A stretch of 64,000 nt of DNA, taken from contig CM075851.1 of NCBI GenBank assembly GCA_037975125.1, positions 123,285,063-123,349,062 of the forward strand. Direction: 5' to 3'. Positions 16,882 to 44,569 of the stretch are shown piece by piece (position 1 is the stretch's first letter; every line of letters starts with the position of its first letter). This DNA comes from Latrodectus hesperus (taxonomy: Eukaryota > Arthropoda > Arachnida > Araneae > Theridiidae). The notes beneath the pieces were generated by a model that worked only from the letters and a program-made list of their open reading frames with translations, had not been told where the DNA came from and did no database searches. The position numbers were made by a program, and so were the translations under genes.

Positions 16882-18619
16882 GTCTAAATGATGAATACAC
16901 TGCGTCTGCCTAAAATGGTAATAAATTTTCCCAAGAAGAATTTGTTGTTTTTCACTAATTATAAAAAATATAAAATTGTTAATAAAAATAAATCCATTGG
17001 AAAATGTTGATAAATTAAATCAGGGCATTTTTAATATTTCAATGAACTTGTAAAAAAAAGCTTAATGAATTCAGATGTACCTTTTTTAGAATAATTTTTC
17101 GTATTGTTATTTCATCTGATTTTGGTTGGTAGAACTATATACTCTCCTACCACATTTCCTATATTTCCATTAAATTTATTTCTCTGAAAAAAAAAACCTA
17201 ATAAAATATGATATTACTTTACATAAGTATTTTCTTTTTTTTCTTTCAATGGTTGTGCTAGTAGATGTATGCATGTAGATGGATAGTTAAAACTCTATCA
17301 TCTCTAACAGTTCGAAGATTTGATTTTAGTTTAGAGGCTTGTAATGTTTCGAAATCCTTATAAATCATTGATTAAATAACGGTCTTTTTGACTAAAGTGT
17401 GCATAAATTTGACAGCATAGAAACATACTATCACAAAAAGTTTTACCCTTTTTTATGATTTTGTCCCATTTATCAGACAGGAGATTGATGCAAAAAAATT
17501 ACAAGTAAATTAACTTATAAAAAGACTACAATAATAGAATTAGAGGGGAAAATGCATTGGTCCAACTAATTCATGCAAGGAACATCTGCAAAATAAGCAA
17601 ATCAGGAATCAAAAAGACATCCTTTCACAATATAAATACAATATTTTTAATTAGATGACATTTACTTGTGACAAATTTCAAGGGCTTATTCAATAATAAA
17701 TAAAATAAAATGTGTATTTATTCATTTTCGAATATTTCTGTGTGAATGTATTGAAACAATCTTGAAATAAGTTGTTATAATAAGTTGTAAATTATATTGA
17801 AGCAACTTTGCAGTAGACAATTAGTTAAAATTTTTTACTTGGAATATTGTTTGGTTCGTAATAACTTTGTTGTGTGTATCAATTTACGACATTCCTGAGT
17901 TAATTAAGTATTAGATTTAAAGGAATTTAATTTTATTAAAAAAATCGTTAACGATAATGTTTTCTAAGTCGTACGACTGTTACAATGATAAATATCTGCA
18001 TTGTGTTAGTTATGGATTATATCTTTTAAAGCGCGTATAGTAGGAAATTTCAAAATTTGTAGAGATACAGAAGATTAAGTGATTATTGAATTTTTGTTCT
18101 TTTATATACGATACAATTTTAAGAACGTCTATTAAATGATTGCATTTTCAATGTACGGAGGAGTATTTATTAAGGTGATATTAAAATTTCATTACGAAAG
18201 TCTCTATTCTCCATGGATGTGATGTGCAAGTTTGGAAGATAGAGTAACAATTTATATGAGATTTTCTCATTCGATAATCGAGGATAATTTTGAGAAAATT
18301 TCTCCAGGGACATCTTAAGAAATGTCTCCAACCGTTGCTGTTAACTCACATTATAGTTTGGTTGAGAAATACAAGAACACCAAGAAAGAAAATAACTATA
18401 ACAAATATCTTTAAATATTTAATTGTATACATCATTTAAAACATTGTAATTGCTTAAGGTCTCTCTTAAAATTCATGAGTTCCAAAACATATCCTTTGAA
18501 GACTAATAGGTATACAATTTTCTTCTCAAAATACTTTTTTTACTTATGTTCCTTAAGAGAATTAAATGTTCTAACATTTATTGAATGAAGTATGACGGAA
18601 AATTACTAAATATTTCAGG

Positions 18620-19392
18620 AAGGGTTACCACGGTAAGCGGATACTCATTTTTAGTGACAGTCAAGCCGCTTTAAAAGCGCTCAGCTCTTTCGAAATCAAA
18701 TCTAAAATGATTTTGGAATGCAGAAACCTTCTTACAGAACGGGCAACCAGAAACAAGGTGATCTTTGTATGGATGCCAGGGCACAAAGGTATCGAAGATA
18801 AGGAAAGGGCTGATGAACTTGCTAAACAAAGATCATCTTTTGCTCCCATTGGTGCAGAACCTTTTTGTGGGATCAATTTGAAGACCGCAAAAACCAATGT
18901 TTTTAGATGGGAAAAACGGAAGATGTATGAAGCTTGGCTCAACACTTCTGGTCAAACCCACGCTAAAAGTATGGTCTGTGGATCATCAGCGAGGATTGCC
19001 TGTGAAATTCTAAGATGCTCTAGACAGAAGATACGTTTAATCGCAGGCTTCATAACTAGGCACTACTATTTCAGAAAACACCTCCATAAAATGGGATTGT
19101 TTCAGCAAGACCCTATCTGCAGGAAATATCATACGCAAGAGGAAACGGCCAAGCATATCATTTATGAATGGGAGGCTCTTGCCCTCCCTAGATTAACTTC
19201 TTTAGGCATCATCCATACTAGAGAGTTACACCTAGACTCTATTAAAGGGTAATCGGACTTTATTAATAATGTGGGTGACCCGAGCAACTGGAACTAGGAA
19301 ACATTGGGTTTGGAGTTAATAGTACAAAATGCTGATAAAAGCAGAGGTGCCCAATGACATAGAAACCCAACTCTAAGAAGAAGAAGAAGAAA
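18620..19392 (+). mobile_element. Non-LTR retrotransposon, 5'-truncated: RNase H and C-terminal part
   Basis: An open frame encodes ILIFSDSQAALKAL and FVWMPGHKGIEDKERADELA, the RNase H1 motifs found at the 3' end of Jockey/I/R1-type elements. A degenerate C-terminal cysteine/histidine segment follows (CRKYHTQEETAKHIIYEW); one expected Cys has become Tyr. The stop is at 19250, and after about 125 bases the copy ends in an (AAG)n tail (19376-19391), as expected for a retroposed 3' end. The 5' truncation is typical. It sits about 70 bases past the FReD-B poly(A) signal and on the other strand. Confidence 0.85.
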
Positions 19393-19476
19393 ATGACGGA
19401 AAATTAATTACGTGAAAATAATAGCACAAAAGTGTATCGTGAAATAAGCTTCGACTTTTTTTTGCACCATTCATTT

Positions 19477-19482
19477 TTTATT
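19477..19482 (-). promoter_or_regulatory. Polyadenylation signal of FReD-B
   Basis: AATAAA on the minus strand, about 63 bases past the FReD-B stop codon. It is the first canonical hexamer after the stop and fixes the 3' end of the gene near 19460. Confidence 0.6.
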
Positions 19483-19544
19483 CCACTAAAAAATTAAAAT
19501 TATAGTACACATGCTTATATTTTCAGAGATTTTCTGTGACTCTA

Positions 19545-32337
<12,793 letters not shown>

Positions 32338-33000
32338 TCTTAATGTGGATTATTTCCAATACAGTTCAAACACTGATGAAGTTAACTGAGTGATAATTGG
32401 TCAAATTCAAGACAGCATCAAGTTGCTATCCGGTTTGAGAACCAAGAAATCTAAACAGAAAATGCTATTCAAACCATAAACAACAAATGTTTTCCAGATA
32501 ACGTAAAGAGATAAAGAAATTTTAAATAAATAAATATCAATTTACTTGACGATAGATTACCAAGGATTTCTATATGTAATACAAAATTGAAAATGAAACG
32601 AAATTATGCTTGAATATATTATTCCTAGAAATAAAAAATAAAAAATATCTATGACTGAAATCAAAGACGTTGACAATGGATACAGAACTGTGACATCATC
32701 GATATTTTTAATATTATAAATTATTATTTTCTATTAATTCTGAGTGGTAAATTAAAATTATTTAGGTCATTTATAGTTTTGTCAATTTAAAATATAAATC
32801 ATTTGAATTATATATATGCTACTTTTAGTTCAGAACATTAATCTTAACAGTTAAAATCAAATTTATTATTGCAAAAAATGAAATCATTTTAGAAGAAAAT
32901 GAATTAATGAAAATACTATAGTGTATACTGTTTAATAAATCACAAATCAATAATTTAGATTTAACAGATTTGTATTGTATATTTTAATTAACATAGAAAA

Positions 33001-33358
33001 GCCGTGGTAGCCTAGTGGTTAGGGCATCGGCCTTCCATCCCGAAGGGCGGGGTTCGATTCCCAATGCCGCTAAAGAACCACCGAGTACATGCGATATAAG
33101 TGCTCGTTAAATCCGTGGATCGAAAGTTTGTAGTAGGTCATTGAGCAGTTACCATGGGGACCAATGGTCTGCAGAAATTTTCCTCGACCTTCAGATCAAC
33201 GTCAAAATTGAGGGAGTGGATCCTCTGGTGCTGCCATCTATCGGAGGAATAAAAAAGAGCAAAGACGTACTTTCCCCTTCGTGGTAGTCTGACTAAAACA
33301 AGATGCTCCCTATTGACTTAAATTCGCATAGCCAAGAGTTATTAGTAACAAAAACAAC
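33001..33358 (+). repeat. SINE family A, full copy
   Basis: A box GTGGTAGCCTAGTGGTTAGG, B box GGGGTTCGATTCCC, body CTGGTGCTGCCATCTATCGG, and tail AGTAACAAAAACAAC. Between FReD-B and FReD-C. A second, chimeric SINE starts within 10 bases of its tail. Confidence 0.86.
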
Positions 33359-33364
33359 TAATAT

Positions 33365-33672
33365 AGCCGACCAACTTATCTAGTAGTCGGCGTGCCTGAC
33401 TACGGATAAGGAGGTCCTGGGTTCAAATCCCTGTTCGGTCATGGATGTAATTTCTCTCTCTATCTATTCTGTCTTTGTCCTTTCCTTGTATGAATGAAGT
33501 GTGAGTGGTTGCCTACCCTATAAACGGGTACATATGGCAAATGTGTAGAGCAAAGTCGTACTTTCACCTTCATGGTGCTCTGATTAAAACGAAAGACGCT
33601 CCCAATCGACTTAATTTGCATAGCATAGCGAGATAGGCTTGTCCAAGTGTCATTAGTAAACAACAACAACTA
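33365..33672 (+). repeat. Chimeric SINE: family B head and family A tail
   Basis: 33365-33543 is family B (AGTCGGCGTGCCTGACTACG, GGGTTCAAATCCC, CCTATAAACGGGTACAT). At about 33546 it switches to the 3' part of family A (GAGCAAAGTCGTACTTTCAC, GACTTAATTTGCATAGC, TGTCCAAGTGTCATTAGT) and ends in (AAC)n. Confidence 0.8.
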
Positions 33673-34323
33673 ATATGAAAAATTCATCATTTTCCGTTAT
33701 CTAGAGGATGATAAAATTGAATCTGAATAAGTTAAAATTTCTTTATCACAACTATAAACTATTCTAGTGAACAAAAAAGGAATTTTAAATTGAAAAAATA
33801 TGAATGCAAAATTTTAATTATATATAGTATTTGAAGTTTAATGAGACCAACATGTAATTAGACGTACATACTTATTTTTCTAAAATACTTTGTAATCATC
33901 TTAGTTATCTTTTTAGAAAACACTTTGTTTTGAAATCATTAAATAAATACTTCAAAACACAAAAGATTTTGTTCACTCATTCAGTCTGACTCATAAAATA
34001 TATTATGATTTGTAGTTAAATATTTTAACTGTGATTAATTTTTTAATCGTTGTAAATAATATAAATGAAACGAGTTCATAAAAGTATTTCACTATGGAGA
34101 GATTTTTGAACTTATGATAAGACAATTTCATCCTCAGATGCTTAAAGGTAAACAACATAAACTAGAATAAGGAGGCCATTCCTGATTAAAAAGAGATAAA
34201 TTAATTTCTATAGACAACAGCAAGTCAAGTTCCTAAATGAGAGCTTGCTTCAGCAATTTTTAAAAGGACGAACAAAATTATATGCCCTATAACATTGATA
34301 AAATATTGCTTTATATTTTAAAA

Positions 34324-34692
34324 TTGTTGTTACTTATGACACTTGGACAAGCAAAGGTCTCTATGTGAAATAAAGTCAGTAGGGTGCGTATTTCGTATTA
34401 CGAGAGCACCACAAATGTGAAAGAACGGCTTTGTTCTAAACTCCTCCGATAGAGGGCACCATCAGTAGATCCACTCTTTCAATTTTTGACATTGATCTGA
34501 AGAGGGAGGAAGTTTTCTCCAGACCATTACACCCATGGTAACAGCTCAACGACCGACCACAAGATTTTCGATTCCCCAGAGTTAACGAGACCGTTTATTA
34601 CATGTTCTCGGTGGGTCTTTGGTGGCATTGGGAATAGAGCCCCACACTTCTGGACGGAAGACCGATGCCCTAACCACTAATATACCACCACC
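34324..34692 (-). repeat. SINE family A, full copy
   Basis: Reverse-strand copy with the (AAC)n end at 34324 and a tRNA-like head near 34690. It has the same body motifs as the other copies (GAGCACCACAAATGTGAAAG on the plus strand). In the 4.2-kb divergent interval between FReD-B and FReD-C. The rest of that interval (34693-36175) shows no recognised feature. Confidence 0.84.
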
Positions 34693-36172
34693 CATCTCTT
34701 AAAGTATAATTATTTACATAAAAATTTTTTAACGCTTATGACATCAATAAAAATGAATTAAAAATGCTCTTGTGTGCTAGGAAATTATTTTATTTAGTGT
34801 ATACAATACAATTATTTGACATAAATTTCTTACTTTTTAATGTAAACATGCATATTTTTATATTTTATGTTTGTTAGTTTCGATTTTTAGTTAACTGTAG
34901 ATTTTACAAACTACAGACAAAAATTTTGGAAAAAATGTGCTTGCGTAACATTAAGCAGCCCCTAATAATGCGATTATTAAATTTTCATGCAATAATTTTA
35001 AGAAATATTCTTACAAACTAAGATAATACTTTGTATGTTACACAATAATATTAATATTTTCCCTTTATTTTTACTCTATACAATCTGTGATTAGAAATGT
35101 GTTAGGTGGTTCTGTCCTACCCTCAAGAAAAATAACTGTGACTTACTAAATAATTGAATAGCAATCTCGAATAACTATCTAGAACAGCTATCTAGATAGA
35201 ATTACTAGATGCATGTTTCAATGCCAATGCATAAGTTCTCATGGTTTGAACTTTTCGTTAGATTAGATATTTCAGTCTCTTTTTTTCCAGGAAGAATGGT
35301 TAAGTTATCTTAATAAAATATGCACTAAGACAATTCGATAGTTAGAAATACAACACACATTTTTTATATTAAATTAATTTGATAGTCTGGTTGTATATAT
35401 TTTCAAACGTTAAGAGATATTTTTAATTTTTATTAAATTTAAGTTAAAAGATTTGATTTCAATATCATTTAAAAGATAAGTTCCAAGCCTGCTAGCAAAA
35501 AATACAAATTTCTTTTACTGAAGGAAACACGTCTTTTTTTATTCTCTCTCAATCTGTATTACTTATTAAATAATGATAAATTACATTTTATTACAGCAAT
35601 TTATTTTGACTTACACCTTGCAATTAGTTTCGTTTGAAACGTTGGTGAGAAGCAATATTGACAGATTTTTATTGAATTCCTGAAATTATTATATAGCTTA
35701 AAACTAGAATGTTTAAATTATAATTTTCATCGACTTAAGAATTTACACTGTTACACACACACACAAGACACCAAATTATTTATCTTTCTTAAACTTGAGA
35801 AATGTTTGCTAAGTCTACATGAAGAGACCCATTATTTATATTGAATTTAATTACTCAAATATAGAGTATTTAAAGAAATTGCGTTGATTTAAAGTAAATT
35901 TCATTAAAATTTCTTCAGAACTTAACACAATTAGCAAATCGATCAAAAAAGATCAAATGTAGCTGAAATAAAATAAGGATATTTTTATTATTTAAGATTT
36001 TGAATTCATTATCTTTCAAAAATAACTACAGTCTAATTGTTTAAATATGATACATCATTTCTGTTTTGTAAAAATTATTTAGTCTAAAAAAGCAACATCT
36101 GTTCAAACGAAACTAACTTTAACATTTTATAAAATAAAATAAAAAATGAAGTATAAAAATAATTCATATGAA

Positions 36173-36175
<3 letters not shown>

Positions 36176-36257
<82 letters not shown>
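36176..36257. repeat. (AT)n microsatellite
   Basis: About 40 AT units, 270 bases upstream of the FReD-C TATA box. Confidence 0.95.
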
Positions 36258-36260
<3 letters not shown>

Positions 36261-36263
36261 CCC

Positions 36264-36383
36264 TATTTAGATTTTGAGATACACAGAGCACATTTTACAT
36301 TCATTTTGAAATTCGATGTGTCTTGAAATCTTCAAAATGAAAGTAAATATACTGTGTGTATTTCTCAAAACCTAAATAGACAA
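36264..36383. repeat. Imperfect 120-bp hairpin, possible small MITE
   Basis: Left arm CTATTTAGATTTTGAGATAC and right arm, reversed, CTATTTAGGTTTTGAGAAATA; the centre also has facing CATTTTGAA / TTCAAAATG segments. It lies directly after the (AT)n array and 145 bases upstream of the FReD-C TATA box. Confidence 0.6.
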
Positions 36384-36527
36384 ACCAGGTTTCAATAAAC
36401 AAGTAACATTACTGAGAAACCTCAACAAGGAATTATTGTATTTTCCATGAATTGCTTCATTTTCCTTTAAATTTAAACGTACATGAACAATTTCAGCCAC
36501 TTGTGATAAGATTAGAGAGATTTTCAC

Positions 36528-36535
36528 TATATAAA
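36528..36535 (+). promoter_or_regulatory. TATA box of FReD-C
   Basis: TATATAAA, 55 bases before the end of exon 1, predicting a start near 36558 (TTCATCG context) and a leader of only about 30 bases. FReD-B has no such box at the matching place; it has a similar TTCATCAGT stretch, so its start may be initiator-driven. Confidence 0.6.
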
Positions 36536-36588
36536 TGATGTAAAAGTGTATTCGTTCATCGTTTAAATACAGTCAACTAAAAACAAAA

Positions 36589-40345
<3,757 letters not shown>

Positions 40346-41597
40346 GTAAATATACATTTTTAATTTCAAGCTTATAAATTGTAATATGTAATTATTATAT
40401 GAATAAGTTTAAAAATTATTCATACTTTTCAATATTAAATTATGTTATTTATAAAATAAAGACTAAATAAAGTTATTTATGAAAATAATGAGTAAATTTT
40501 GAAACAATGTTCGAAAGTTAAAAGATAACTCTTAGTAGATTTTTCCCAAATTAGTATCATTCGAAAACTAATTTAAAAAGCTTCATGGAATTTTATTTTA
40601 CAATTTAAAATAGATTAGTTTCACCTATTAAAAATATTTTATTTTTCATAGAAGAGTTTTATTTGTATATAAATGTATATATTTAAAACTTAGAGAAATA
40701 CATTTAAAAAGTATTCTCAACTAACTAATCTAGTAGAGATTTGGAACCAGTTGAAGATTTTAAGATGATTGTAATAAATGGCGACAAATTTAATAAAATG
40801 TCTAAGTAAGTTCTTTCTTGATGGGGTTAAACTTTTTTGATAAACGTGGAAGAATACCACTTTTTGTAACGCCATTTTCCTCTGAAACTTATAATTATCA
40901 GTTAAATTTAATTCATTTATCAGTGAATCTCCTCGAAGTATATTTTCAAAATAGGTAATGTAAATTGTTTATTTACTACAACTACTATAAATATAACTGA
41001 AACGATGAAGTTCTGTAAGAGATACAGCACAGACAACATACATTTGTATCAAAAACTCATTTTGACTCAATTGTCAGCTGTAGAACTGACTTTAAAAATT
41101 TTGAAAAATTAACTTTAACTACATTTTGTAAATGGACATTAAAAGCATATTAAGACATTTATAACGTACATATCTATAAGCTATTAAAAGTCTGTTTTAT
41201 CTGAATGCTGTTATTACATCCTTATTGGAGGAATTAAATATTAACAATAAGTGTTGTTTCAGCAAATCATTCAGAAACGCATCTGAAAAAGATAATGCTT
41301 CAGATCTGATAAGAAATTTTTCTTCGTCGGTTGCTCTCAGTTTATTTAATCCAATGTAATTGATGTAATCTTAAAATATTACGAGAAAACAGTCACCTTC
41401 TTCAGTTAAATGCATTCATTTTCAAAAATTAAGCCCAAAGCAGTAAATTTCCAAAATATTGACAAGAACTGCTTTGATTAACGAGAACTCAGGGAAGCCA
41501 GTAGCAAACTTTCTTGTTTATGAAACAAAATATTCAAAAATGAATACTGTATAGAATTTTCGAAGTTATATAAGTTCTTTATTGTCTTAACCCTTGA

Positions 41598-42097
41598 NNN
41601 NNNNNNNNNNNNNNNNNNNNNNNNNNNNNNNNNNNNNNNNNNNNNNNNNNNNNNNNNNNNNNNNNNNNNNNNNNNNNNNNNNNNNNNNNNNNNNNNNNNN
41701 NNNNNNNNNNNNNNNNNNNNNNNNNNNNNNNNNNNNNNNNNNNNNNNNNNNNNNNNNNNNNNNNNNNNNNNNNNNNNNNNNNNNNNNNNNNNNNNNNNNN
41801 NNNNNNNNNNNNNNNNNNNNNNNNNNNNNNNNNNNNNNNNNNNNNNNNNNNNNNNNNNNNNNNNNNNNNNNNNNNNNNNNNNNNNNNNNNNNNNNNNNNN
41901 NNNNNNNNNNNNNNNNNNNNNNNNNNNNNNNNNNNNNNNNNNNNNNNNNNNNNNNNNNNNNNNNNNNNNNNNNNNNNNNNNNNNNNNNNNNNNNNNNNNN
42001 NNNNNNNNNNNNNNNNNNNNNNNNNNNNNNNNNNNNNNNNNNNNNNNNNNNNNNNNNNNNNNNNNNNNNNNNNNNNNNNNNNNNNNNNNNNNNNNNN
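41598..42097. other. Assembly gap, 500 N
   Basis: Exactly 500 undetermined bases, a common placeholder for a gap of unknown size. The missing FReD-C exons and the missing pol part of the retroelement on the other side could both lie here. The preceding stretch 40346-41597 shows no exon. Confidence 0.99.
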
Positions 42098-44083
42098 AGA
42101 GTTCTTATAGTAAACAGGCGTACGACAAACATTCGCTTCAATTGGGTTTCCAAATACAGGTGTTAATACTACTTTACCTCCTTCTCGATCTCCTAAATCT
42201 TGAATTAATGATAAGTGAACTATGTAGATTTGAATCCCAGAATCTATATTAGCTTTCGTTTTTAAAGAGTTTAATGAAGACATCAATTTTCTGTAACGGT
42301 TGAATAACAGTTTCTTCCGATTCACAGTTCGTATGTGAGTCAAGTCAGCTTTAGCTACTACAGCATCTTCTTTCGATATTATATTTGTATTCCTCGAAGT
42401 TGTAGAATACACCTTTTCACTCTTCTTAGGCACGCCGCAAATTCAGTAGACAATCCGATTAAGACGCCGTCTTCTAGTAGACAAATGCGATCTCCTCGAA
42501 GTCTTAGTGTGACGTAGATAAAACGTTGTATCTGACGTCATGGAATTTTAAACCAATGAGATGCTGTCTCGCGGAAAGTTGCCAGATATTTCGAACCTGC
42601 TTGAAATCAAGAATCATCTTGCTCTCCACCCCTTTTATGACGTAACTAAGACATCAATGACGTCATTTAGTCTGATGCGATTCTCGCGAGATGCTCAGCT
42701 TGCCTCGCGAGACAATTCTCATGCGATCATCTACGAATTTGCGGACTGCCTTAATGTATCCATTTATTTCTGACGACTCTCTTGTTAAGCGCTTATAACT
42801 TTCGCAAATATAACATTACTTCATATCGGTATGAAACCGTGTTTCGTGTATTTTCTTCTTTTGGGTGGTGGAATATATTTATCTTGCAAATATGTTGAAT
42901 ACGTAAACTTTGGACATTTTGTTTCATTTCGGATTTCGTCAAACGATTTTCTACTTGCTTCAAAATAAATGTCACATTCTCTGGCTAGTTCTTGTAATGT
43001 CAACCATCGATTTCCTTGGCGTACGCAATGTGCGAAGCAGTTTCTACATCTAATATTTGTAACAGTTTATCGGAGATGATTAATTAATCTGTTATTAATA
43101 AAATCTGTTATTTCTCTTGATTTACAATAATAGTCCCATGTTGATGTCAATCGTGAGGTAAATTGAATATGTGATTCCCCAGAATAACGTTTTGCTTTTC
43201 TCAAAATTTCTAGGCATAATTGAGGAGTAGGTTGATATTCTTTTAGAATTAAAGTTTTTTACTTTTTCATAATCCTGCAAATTATCTTCTTTAATGTAGA
43301 CGCGAACATTTACCGTTTTCTCTCCGATTAATTTTAATAATATTTCTGCCTTGAATTCTTCCGAAACTTTCTTGTGTTTAAATACTCATTCTATGGAATC
43401 AAAAAATATATTCCAAAATTCTGCTCTTTTCGGTGCTGGTATCGTCAGTGTTTCTACCCCCTTGATCAACATGTCGAGTGGAATTTTGAATTCGCTTCCA
43501 GTGTTTTGATTTGACAATGGCTTTTGCTTCCTGTGCTCTGCGTCGCTCGGATCTTTGCTAATAATAACTCGCGTTCTCTTTCTAACCCTAGTCTTTCTTC
43601 TTCAACTTGTAATCGTTCGAATATTTCTTTTTCCTATGTTCTATAGTAGAAATCAAAATTTCTTTTACGAAGTCAGCATCTTCGGCATATTCTTCACTAT
43701 TCAGAAGTTTGTATTTCAGTTCGGCTAATTTTAAATCAAAAGTAGCTTCTTCACCGATTTCCACCAAGACTGTGATCAAGTTTTCCCTTTTCACGTTTCA
43801 GAACATTTTCTTCTGTGTCTTTAACTTTTCTCACTTTAGTATTCCGTTAATAGTTTTATTCTTTCTTCTGTAATTCGAATTTTCCAAGGTGAGTCATTTC
43901 GTTCTCAGCTCTGGTTCTCGAAATGGAGCGTGTTGTGAAGTTAGAATGACCGAGAAAATTAGCGCACACCACTTTCTGGACAACACATTTATTTATTTAT
44001 AAACAAGCATTTAATAGCAAAATCAAAACATAAACTAGCTCGGAGCCACTAACAATCTAGAGAATATCTCTAGAGAACCTCTA
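42098..44083 (-). mobile_element. LTR-retrotransposon relic, gag part
   Basis: Minus-strand frames with gag character: LVEIGEEATFDLKLAELKYK and FVKEILISTIEHRKK (43588-43794), charged helices ERLGLERERELLLAK, then QLCLEILRKAKRYSGESHI, and RWLTLQELARECDIYFEASR near 43003-42940. This order (charged N-terminus, capsid-like helices) is seen in gag of arthropod LTR elements. Stops and frame changes break it. An A-rich tract with AATAAATAAATG (about 43985-44000) may mark the end of a 5' LTR. A further open minus-strand frame (42098-42433) runs into the N gap. Ty3/gypsy or BEL membership cannot be decided. It was inserted into a Harbinger copy at 44083. Confidence 0.5.
42504..42715. promoter_or_regulatory. 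Cluster of CRE-like and CGCG-like palindromes
   Basis: TGACGTCA at 42533-42540 and 42658-42665, TGACGTAA at 42638-42645, GTGACGTAG near 42509, TCTCGCGAGA at 42682-42691 and CTCGCGAGA at 42704-42712. These are well-known bZIP (CRE) and CGCG-element strings and stand out in AT-rich DNA. They lie between two retroelement frames and may be part of an LTR promoter. Function is inferred from motifs alone. Confidence 0.35.
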
Positions 44084-44522
44084 GAAGAATATCTCCATTT
44101 GAAATAACAATTTTGTTCTAAATCTTCGATTTTTATAGCTCCGAAATAGTAGCTTTCATCAAGCGATATCGCTTGTGGATTTCTATTTCCTCCTCTTCCA
44201 GGTTTCTTTTTAGGTCTAATGTTGCGTTTACAACGTTCTAGTTCTCAAGCAACTCTGAGCTCTGCAGATGATAATATAAATTAGTGTATAAAATAATAAT
44301 CTTTAAATTACGATACACGTGAAATTTATTTCGCAAATAGCAAACATTAATAAATGCAGAAGACTTGAAAATAAATGCGCGTGATCGTTGTTCGCATATA
44401 TGAACTGTACATACGCCGTTTGTTTTAACCTTTCTGTATTGGAATGTTCGGTCCATGAACCTAAGCATTTGACCTAGGGTTTCCTTCGTACCTAAACGGT
44501 CGAGGTTGGCGGTGAATACGGA
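44084..44522 (-). mobile_element. Second Harbinger copy, 5' part only
   Basis: Minus-strand sequence matches 10843-11340 over most of its length: terminus GTATTCACCGCCAACCTCGA, then CTTGAGAACTAGAACGTTGT and AAATCCACAAGCGATATCGC. Homology stops abruptly at GATATTCTTCTAGAGGT (44083-44084), where the LTR element begins. The remaining coding part is not in view. Confidence 0.7.
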
Positions 44523-44569
44523 CGTAACCGTTTCAACCATGGAGGAAGGAACATAAGTGGAGGCGCCCT

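Noticed and set aside
33001..33075. Possible tRNA genes (also near 21830, 22724, 29890, 50941)
   Set aside because: A and B boxes are present but acceptor stems do not pair, and each is followed by a repeated SINE body.
41579..42166. Long open frames across the N gap
   Set aside because: Undetermined bases hide stops; no evidence for coding inside the gap.
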